Shown here one piece after another: positions 21,050 to 29,456 of a stretch of DNA of 29,456 nucleotides. The notes beneath the pieces were generated by a model, which worked only from the letters and a program-made list of their open reading frames with translations, did not search any database and was not told where the DNA came from. Origin of the DNA: Smittium mucronatum (taxonomy: Eukaryota; Kickxellomycota; Harpellomycetes; Harpellales; Legeriomycetaceae). Both the position numbers and the translations under genes were made by a program. Position 1 is the stretch's first letter; every line of letters starts with the position of its first letter. Where the stretch lies: contig LSSL01002994.1 of the NCBI GenBank assembly GCA_001953115.1, positions 1 to 29,456 of the forward strand, read 5' to 3'.

Positions 21050-22349
21050 CTATTCAGAATAATCTGAAACACTCGCTTCTGGTTCATAAGTTGCACATCT
21101 TTTTCCGAAATTATTCACTCTTTGTTTAACTAAAAAATTAGAATCAATAGAAAGTTTATCGAAAGATTCTTCCCGAAAAGACTTGAATACCCTCCTATTA
21201 ATTTTGGTCCTGATTCTTTTTTCCTCCTTTTTTTTACCAGCTCCTGATTCTTAACTCTTATCATATCATAAAAATGTACGTCATTCAATCTATGTGGTGA
21301 CCAGGTTATATTAAAGTTTTTAAATGCTAAAAATATATCGGTATTAGCTTCTATATTATCCACATCCCCCCTAAGCTTATCTCTAGTTATTTTAAACAAA
21401 AAATTTGATATACCAAAGAAAATTTCTACTATTATTCTTTCACTTGAGTTTGATAATTGTCTGTCGTTTTAAATTTTTGTTGTAAGCTAGTTTTCTTCCC
21501 CTTGTGTAATATAAGAACTGGATATCTGTGAAGGCCTTTAATCAGTAATTTGGTTTCTTTTTTTGGGTATCGCTGTTCTGAGTTTTCTATCCAAACCAAT
21601 ATATCCCTTATATGTCATTATATACCACTCACCAATATCTCCACTATCACATATTTTATAATCACATAGCTCCTTTTTAAGAAATTCGCGGTATGCCTTT
21701 TCCATCTTTTTGGAAACTGAAATATCGTGTATAGATCCTCGACAACAAGGCTTATAAAAGCGAACCTACCATCAAGTATAACAAATATTTCACGCTTCAC
21801 ACAATATCTTTGATGTTTCCCGGAATAGAAGACTTTTCCGTCTCGGAAGTAACCTGTTGGGCTACTAATATAAAAATCCATATAATCTATTATAAGAGCT
21901 ACATATCTATTATTTCTTATAAAAATTGATTGTGACATCTGAGAGTTCTTCTTAATAGGGACGAGGTATTTTTTTAACAGTGGTTCTCGAATGATATATG
22001 TAGTACAATTAAGCGTTGTACAAATTGAGGGAGCAGATGTGTTAAAATCTCTCTCAAGTTTATCAAACTTGAAATAATGGCAAATTTAAGCTTAGAAAAT
22101 CAGCAATTTTTTTTTTGGCACAAATTTATATTTTCTACCTCTTCTCATTTCCGCTTGTATAAGCTCTTTTTCACAGACGCCTTATATTTCATCAAATTAG
22201 TTTTATGTAAATCCAGTCATGAAAAAAATGTTTTATTAGTTCTGAGATACGCCATTATAAATTTATGGCTCATATACATCGGTATCTCTCAAATATTATA
22301 CTTGGGTTGCTGAAGCAACATTAATTTGAGCCTCATATTCTTTGGTGGC
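21050..22349 (-). pseudogene. DDE_Tnp_4-type transposase relic, copy B
   Basis: Read on the minus strand, this relic covers about 430 codons, near full length for PIF/Harbinger-like nucleases. In order it shows: TKEYEAQINVASATQV (from 22349); YLRDTDVYEP; KELIQAEMRRGRKYKFVPKK (about 22170-22110), the basic RGRKxKF block typical of these N termini; LERDFNTSAPS; LIIDYMDFYISSPTGYF with candidate first aspartates at 21885-21887 and 21876-21878; KVFYSGKHQRYCVKREIFV; then a frameshift to GSIHDISV near 21735. YIMTYKGYIGLDRKLRT and IPKKRNQIT follow (about 21620-21540), then SERIIVEIFFG with the glutamate at 21424-21426, a lysine/arginine tract and a C-terminal tail ending in SDYSE with stop at 21050-21052. 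The aspartate expected before KGY is a tyrosine. At least three frame changes and several stops inactivate it. Block order and spacing match copy A at 12106-13260. Confidence 0.7.
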
Positions 22350-24761
22350 ATCCCTGTATATTTCAATACTAGAAAATTAATTTATGTAAGAAATTTTGAT
22401 TTTGTGCGTTTAACCATACTATTAAGCAATAAAAACGTGATATATAAGAATTTCAAGAAAATTAATCATTTTTTTCTTTAATTCTAAAATATTTCTATAT
22501 ATAAAGATTTGATTAAAAATAATTCTCGAAACTATCAATATTCCAAATAAATCGCGTCTTTATTTTTTGCTGGAAAACCCGATAATACCCAACAAAATTT
22601 CACCGAAGTGCAAATGTTTAGATATTATTTTTTATCGATATCTTATTTCGGACCATAAAAAATTTATAATGTCTTTGATTTTAAAAAATAATCGAATTAT
22701 ACATTTTAATTCGCAATCAAATAGAAAAAAAAATTCGTCCTTTTATTCTATATAATTTTTAAACATTCACCAACGCGATTGAGGCGGAATAAAACTTTAC
22801 TAAATACAAATATTTTTAGGGGGTCATAATTTTTTTAAATCGTATAAACGATAATGTTGAATCAAATATTATATATATATAAAATAAATCAATCTTAAAA
22901 AACTCAAAATTAGTCTTACTTTAATTAATATAACTTGTATAAATATAATATTTGGTTATTTTGAAATAGCTTGATCTATTAATAGTTGAAAAAATTGATA
23001 AAATATAATCCCCGATTATTAATAATCTCGGGTTAAAATTCTTAAATTATGGATTTATAATTTTCTTTAAACTCTAAAATTCCTTATCATTTACAATTAA
23101 TTATAAAAAGTGAATTTAATTAATAATTGAAATTTTATTTAATTTGCCAATAAAAATCTTTTTTCCCGAGTTATTGGTTAATAACAAGGTTATTACCATT
23201 TATTCAAAGACTTTTATGGGTATAATTATGTAAGCAGATAATACTTCTAATATAATTTAAAGTAAATTTGGTTGGTTAATCGAAGGATATGTAAAGTAAT
23301 TATATATTTATTAGTATATTTAAGAGGTATTTTACATTAAATTATAGTAATAGTTACTAGAAAACATATTTAAAAACTTAACAGTTTTTAATGAAGTGGA
23401 TAATATACTATTTAAAAAATTAGAAATAAAAATAAAAATAAAAATATCCTATTGCGTAACAAACATACAATAAAAGGTGTAATTTGATTTTTTAATATAT
23501 AACCGAACTATATTTCTTTAATTTATTGTCTACAATTATATATTTTAGATAATTCATCTAATATTAATGCTAAATCTCCATCAACAATTAATTGAAAAGT
23601 GCTTTAATTAAAACAAATACTATTCAAATAATATATAAAGTATTAAAAAAATGGAAGGTTATTAATTAATTTTACGAAATATCACTTGTTGGAAATTTTA
23701 TTAATTTTTAAAAAAAATAATTGATAAATTTTAATGAGAATATTAAATTGAAACCCAAATACCCTATCTTACCCAATGAATACAAGGTTTCTTATCTGAT
23801 AAGATTGGAAATTTGGTATAAAATGAAAAACCGAATCTTTTCAGAAAGGATTTGGCCTTTGAACATAGTTAAAGTTTTTATCTGAATTCTCTTAGTCCCT
23901 TAGTCCTTATATATTTTTATATCTTTAAATTAGTATCAGTCCCTCTCTTATTCTTTTATAGGATCTTATTGAACAATAATTAAAATTTAATTCGTGAAAT
24001 AAATAAGCAATTTAATTTTATTATGGAAAATTTTAATTTTGAAAAAAAAAAAATCAACAAAAAATACAAGCATTAAATTGGTAACTAGAATTTTAAAGAT
24101 ATGCCTATATTTTTTTATGGTTGGGGAGTTTTATCATTATTGGTCTAAAATTATTTTATATATTTTATATTTTTTGCTATATTCTTATAATCTTAGGATT
24201 ATTTAATCTTTAAAATAAATTGAAATTTTAAACCGTATTTTTTATAAAAATAAATACTATCGCATGTCTTTGATTGTTTTTATTTTTTAGATATATTTAT
24301 TAAAATTAAACCCCTAATAGGTAAATTTATATAAATAAAAAAGCTAGTGATAGCAAAACTCTGTCTCAAAAAAAAATTTTATAAAGAGAGTAGAATTTTG
24401 ATACACGCTTTAAACTTCTCATTCTAGATGAGTTTTCTAATATATTTTTTATAAAATTTTCTGCGACGGGGCTAAAAAATGATAAACTCTCTTCAAATAT
24501 TTTACCGGGGGGGAGGGGGGTTAGGAGAATCATAACCATAAATTAGGAATATAGAAAAATAATGAGTAATAATTTTTAAAATCTTAATAAAAATCAAATT
24601 TATTTGTGTGCACGTTCCATATCTCATCGGAAATTTAATCTTTGCCATGTAACTAAAATGATAAAGTGTGAAAATTAAAATAAAAAATATTTTTATATTT
24701 AATAAGACTAAAAACGTTTTTTTTAATTAATATATTAAAATTTCTTTCGGTTGGTAGATTG
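22350..24761. other. AT-rich stretch with no recognisable gene
   Basis: All frames are closed at short intervals, and the only frame above 60 codons (22567-22755) is asparagine-, lysine- and isoleucine-rich without a motif. Simple features are an AAATAA-type repeat near 23423-23444, a small hairpin CTTATCTGATAAG near 23792, and a G-rich tract at 24507-24520 made of seven Gs, an A and six Gs. Confidence 0.6.
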
Positions 24762-24806
24762 GACCCTTTTTCCATAGGTACGCAGCCGGTAGTCCGGCAG
24801 AGGAGC
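24762..24806. repeat. Dispersed GC-rich repeat fragment, copy 2
   Basis: AGGTACGCAGCCGGTAG followed by TCCGGCAGAGGAGC (24776-24806) matches the fragment at 14203-14250 in sequence and orientation, and T-rich DNA follows as in copy 1. Shared cores are GGTACG, AGCCG, TAG and CAGA. It is the only GC-rich island in several kilobases here. The identity of the parent repeat is unknown. Confidence 0.5.
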
Positions 24807-27800
24807 TTATTTTAGTTAGGATAATAGTCTTTTCTATATGTCTTTTTCTTTTCTTCAATTTTTTTTAGTATAGTTTTTAATGAAGTCATCTTACAATAAA
24901 ATTCCGTGATACAAAAATTATATATATATTAAAGTTTTCAAGTTTAATTAGCTGTATTCATTTTCTAAAATAAGGACCCACCGTATCCCCAAATTTAATA
25001 GTTTAGTAGTTAAAATCCACTAGAAAATCTCGCAAAATTTTCAAAAAAAAATAACGGGAATATATTAAAAATAAATCGATAATTTTCTTAAAGGTTAGAA
25101 AAGATACTTAATAATAAAAATATTATTTTAATTCCTATCTATTTTTTTAAAAGAATAAAATTTAAAATTTTCATAAACAAAAAAATGGATATCTTTCCAA
25201 CCTTTTCGGTTATATCTATACCTAAATGGTATAAAATATTTTTGTTAATACTTTTGCTATTACGAATTTGTTATTTTATGAAATAAAATGATTTTATCGA
25301 CTCTGGATTTATTTTTATATAATAATTTGACAGTATTTCTGTGCTTTAAAATTCAAAAATACAAAAAAAAAACATTGGAAAAATTTTATTTTATTTTACA
25401 TATTTTTATTTTTATTATAAAATTTCATTAAACCCTTATTTTACAATTTATTTGATAGATATATCGATTTTCCTGATTATCATTTAGAATCTTGAATTTA
25501 TATATTTTTTGGTTTAATAAAATCTTATATAAAAATTTATCATATATTAATTAACCTTTTTAGTGTGCTGCGCAAATATAGCCACTGATTTCCGACCAAT
25601 ATAAAACAATTCTTAAAATTTAACTATTTTTTTGGGTTAGTTTTTATTGAAAGCTGGTACAAAAGGTAAATTCGGAAAATATATATTCAATAAATTTAAG
25701 ACTCAGAAAATGCTAAGAAGCTTATCCTAGTATCCGATTTATAATTTTTTGCATTTTTATAGCTGAATATTAGTACATTAGCAAAAAATTTATAATGCCA
25801 ATACCATTTAAACAATGTTACAAATTTGATAAAAAGCAATGGTTAAAAATAGATTTTATCGCATATTTTCTAAAAAATTGAAAACCCTAACCTTTTTATC
25901 AATAATTTTTTGGGATCAAGAATTATTAAACACAACTTAGGTAATTCGGAAAATATTGGAAAATTCATATTTAGTTTTATTCTTAAATATTTCTTAATAA
26001 ATATTTTATAATTTGTCGAATTATTTATTTCATAATGTGTGTTTCAATTACGGAAAAATCATCTTTTTCTAATAAATTGTACACAAAAAAAAAAAAATTA
26101 ATTTATTTTAAATAGGGTGCCTTTGTGGTTATATTTGTATAATTAAGATTTGTACCCATTTAATTATTATATATTTTTATTATGACAAAACTGATAATAA
26201 TAACTATATATATTATTTTTTTGAGATGAATATTTTTACATCTTTGCAGATTTTATCCTATTGTTTATCAAGTAAAAATAATTTTGAAAAATGTTGATTA
26301 TTTTATTTATAATTTAATAACTTAATTATTAACCAATAAAAGGGCTACAGTTTGGTCGATTGATTTTAGTTTCTAATCTCATATTTTGGAGATCGATAAT
26401 TAAATTAAATTATTAAAAAAAAAATTTGGATTAAAACTATTTTAATAAATTTCAAAAAAAATATTTAAAAAGTTATATATTATTAAATTTTTTCAATTAA
26501 AATCAGAAATTTTTTTATTGAGAAAAAATTTGGATAAATAAATTTTATTCTCGGGATATTTCTGAATATATATATGTGTGTGATTTTTGAAAATATTAAG
26601 ATAAAATTACATTTTATAATTTTTTTTTTTGTATCACGGGATTTTATTGTAAGATAACGTCATTCACATTTTATAATATATTTGATGATTTATTCTTCAA
26701 GTAAAATCCTCATCTAGATATTTATCAGTAAGCAATAATTGAAATTTATATAAAAAAATTATATAGTTAGCATAAATTACAAAATAAATTCAAATAATTA
26801 AACGTTTAATATAAAATTTGGCTTTTTAAAACACCTAAAGATAAATATAATAATTCGTTTTAGGTTTATTTTTGACGTAAAAATTAAAAAAAGTCAATAT
26901 TTAATCATTTTAAGTACCAAAAATATGTTGTAAAATGATATTAAGCGATATTTCAAAATGATTTAGAATTTATTAATCTCAAAAAACTATAATTTAGTTT
27001 CAATTAAATACATCCTTCTGATTAGGATCAAAATGAGCCAAATTCTTAGTACTATTTTTTTGTAAATGAATAATTCAATACTTATGTAAATTTGAATAAA
27101 ACCATTTTTTTATTTTTAGTTATAAAATAAATACTAGTCCAAATTTTTACTTATTTTTATTTAAAATTTTCCTATATATTCCTGAATCGATTTTTTATAG
27201 TTGACTTGTATTATTATTATTATATTTTAATAAAAAGATTTGATTAAATGTTAATTTTTAAACTATCGATATTTTCTAATAAATAATAATGTTAATTTTT
27301 TTTTTATAAATAATTAAATTTAACAGATTTATTTAAGAATAGATTAAATAAACGATAATTTAGAATAAATTATTAAATAAAATTAGTCTAATTATCAACT
27401 CAAGATCAAGATCAATAAAAAAATATATATGTTTATATAAATAAATAACTAAGGCCTAAATTTAAATTATTATTACGATTAAAATTTAAATAAAAACATT
27501 TTTATAATAGAATACAATAAAGAATCATAATAAAAAGGTCAAAATACTTTTTTGAAAAAAATAAGAATATTTATATACATAGAATTATTTTTATATAAAA
27601 ATGCAAAAATTATACTAATTAAATTTAAAAAAAAACTGTTTATTTTGATATTATATGGTATATGATTTTTCGAAATTTCTTCAAAGTAAAAAAAGTAAAT
27701 TTTTTTAGGTATTATTAAACGTAAGTAATTTTTCAGATGTAATAAATTGAATATTATAAAATATTAGAAAAATTATTTTGAATTGAAAGAGGAATTTTTT

Positions 27801-29456
27801 CTAAAGCCCTTTTATTATATGCACATGATTATCCTTTAAAATTAAAACTGTAAAATTATTCTTTTTAAGCCTAAAATTTTGAAGAGGAATAATAATTTTC
27901 CTGTTTTCTTTAGTTTTTTTACTGAAAAATAAACATAGTTTTTCATATTAGATAAAATAAGTTTGAATGAATAATTTTATTAAAAATATATTATTTAATT
28001 AGCATATAATATACGAATCGTTTTAAAAAATAAATTATTTTTGATAAACATAATAGAAGCCAATATTTGAAAATTTCGCTTAAGAATTAATAAAGTTTAT
28101 TATTTTAATAATAAAAAAAAATTTAAGACTGAAATTCCAAATTCTATATTTATGATAAAAAAGTGCGATTTAAAAAATACAAATTTTCATAAATAGAAAT
28201 TTTAGGGATATACATTTCTTATTAAAGATTATTTTTAATTAAAAATATATATAATTATTTATATAAAATTAAGATATACTAATTTTGGATATTATATGCA
28301 TATGGGTGATTATTTCTGAAAGAGATATTTTTTTATAGGATAAAAATTGACATAAAATAACTAAATTATTACAAGTCAACAAAAATAATAATAAATATAT
28401 ATTTAATAAATATTATACATTTTACCAATAGAAAATCTATAATTATCATCCAGGTTTTCAATTACTTAATAAATTATTTTTATAAATTATATTTATAAAT
28501 TATATTTATAAATTTTTATTAGGTAAATGCACATTCGAAAAAACACTCTGAAATATATCTTAGGATTTATGCAAAAATAGACAAGTTTTTCAAGATAATT
28601 GGGGGAGGGGGGAATCAAAATAATGGCAAAAAATAGACATATTTCTATACTCAGAAATATTAAATAGTTTGAAAAAATAAATAATCCAATTATGTATACT
28701 ATTAAACTTATAATTGAATGTGAAAATTAAAAAAAAGCATCTCGAAAAATACACATTTAAGTTTTATCTAACTGGTAAGGCCTGTAGAAGCTATTAAAGT
28801 GAAATATTTTCCCATAATTTCCACAATATAGGCGACATTTCAATGTATTCTGATAAAAAAAAAGTGCGTTAAAACAAAAAATTGTGTGATCGCACGTTTT
28901 TTTTAAATATTATCATTTACTTTATACAAATCCAACCCTTTAAAGAACCTCAGAAACCCATTCTGATTTTGAAAATTCAGCAAAGCCATTTTTAATTGAT
29001 ATATAAAAATTAAAGGTAAGACTTTATGTTTGTTACTTATTTCCTAAAAATTATTACATTTCTTTTAGCATCATTTTAAAGATTTTTTTTACTCATCTTG
29101 TAATAAAAACTATCAGTAGTTGCATCTTATAGGAAACAGAAAATTTTAGGTCAAGGTAGTCATTATATATAATAGCTAAAGTTTTATATATATATAAATT
29201 TCATATTCGCCTTTTAAAAAGAAATAAATAAACTGTATTTAAGATTAAAAATAAATAACACTCCTTATTTCAATTTAAATTTAATTGCTCTTAAGTTGAT
29301 AAGTTTTTTTGAATTTTTTATTAGTTTATCTTTTATATATATATAAATAGGGTCTGAATTTTTTAGCGAACATTCTTCCAGTCAACCTTTTTTCAGTAAA
29401 TTATCTTAGAACTTTTAGAAATAAATATTTTGATAAATAATATATAATAAAACAAA
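24807..29456. other. Extremely AT-rich terminal stretch with no recognisable gene
   Basis: No open frame above 60 codons exists here on either strand and no protein motif or RNA gene was found. It holds homopolymer runs, short AT microsatellites, a three-unit 13-bp tandem repeat of TTTATAAATTATA near 28478-28516, and a G-rich tract at 28601-28612 (five Gs, an A, six Gs). A weak hairpin pairs GTGCG with CGCAC around 28864-28895. Confidence 0.6.
28478..28516. repeat. 13-bp AT-rich tandem repeat, three units
   Basis: TTTATAAATTATA occurs twice in direct succession and a third unit begins TTTATAAATT before diverging. It looks like ordinary replication slippage in AT-rich DNA. Confidence 0.6.

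Noticed and set aside
22077..22313. Plus-strand open frame of 78 codons
   Set aside because: It is antisense to the N-terminal part of the transposase relic copy B, which aligns with copy A on the other strand.
1..29456. CRISPR arrays, tRNA or rRNA genes, bacterial operons
   Set aside because: No regularly spaced identical repeats, no cloverleaf-like GC-rich segment, no rRNA signature and no run of adjacent intact genes was seen.

Overview
The window is very AT-rich, gene-poor eukaryotic DNA. It has long A and T runs, AT microsatellites and isolated poly-G/poly-C tracts. I see no intact host gene, tRNA, rRNA or CRISPR array. What can be read is a set of decayed transposable elements. The best-preserved one is a DIRS-type tyrosine-recombinase retrotransposon. 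From memory its recombinase and reverse transcriptase look most like those of early-diverging fungi, so an AT-rich fungus of the Mucoromycota or the microsporidian side is a reasonable guess. The host cannot be fixed from this sequence.

Layout. 1-1380: AT-rich DNA with a diverged direct repeat about 178-180 bp apart (147-277 and 325-458). 1381-1614: one orphan end and one complete 163-bp miniature element with piggyBac-like features (TTAA flanks, CCCTTTC...GAAAGGG ends). 1694-5880: the DIRS relic, visibly richer in G+C than its surroundings, with genes in the order gag, reverse transcriptase/RNase H, tyrosine recombinase. Gag has a single in-frame TGA, the reverse transcriptase/RNase H has many stops and two frame changes, and the last 144 codons of the recombinase are open. 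The end of the recombinase reading frame is repeated in inverted orientation, with 67-bp arms at 5582-5648 and 5814-5880. 7980-8960: a relic of an IS4-like (DDE_Tnp_1-type) transposase. It lies between two matching, inward-facing terminal-repeat-like sequences at 6973-7001 and 11148-11175; the second is also one arm of an 88-bp palindromic mini-element.

12106-13260 (+) and 21050-22349 (-) are two diverged copies of one DDE_Tnp_4-type (PIF/Harbinger-like) transposase gene in opposite orientation. Neither is found by simple ORF calling. They align through most of their length, from an N-terminal YEA motif to the SERI(I/V)V block near the C terminus. 16153-16962 is an element of about 810 bp with long inverted terminal repeats. 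A short GC-rich motif is shared by 14203-14250 and 24762-24806. From 22.4 kb to the end I find only AT-rich sequence with simple repeats.

The parts do not form a working pathway. They look like successive insertions of at least five mobile-element families into a neutral, AT-drifting region. The DIRS copy appears to be the youngest because it keeps base composition and reading frames best. All family assignments come from motif reading by eye; no database search was run.
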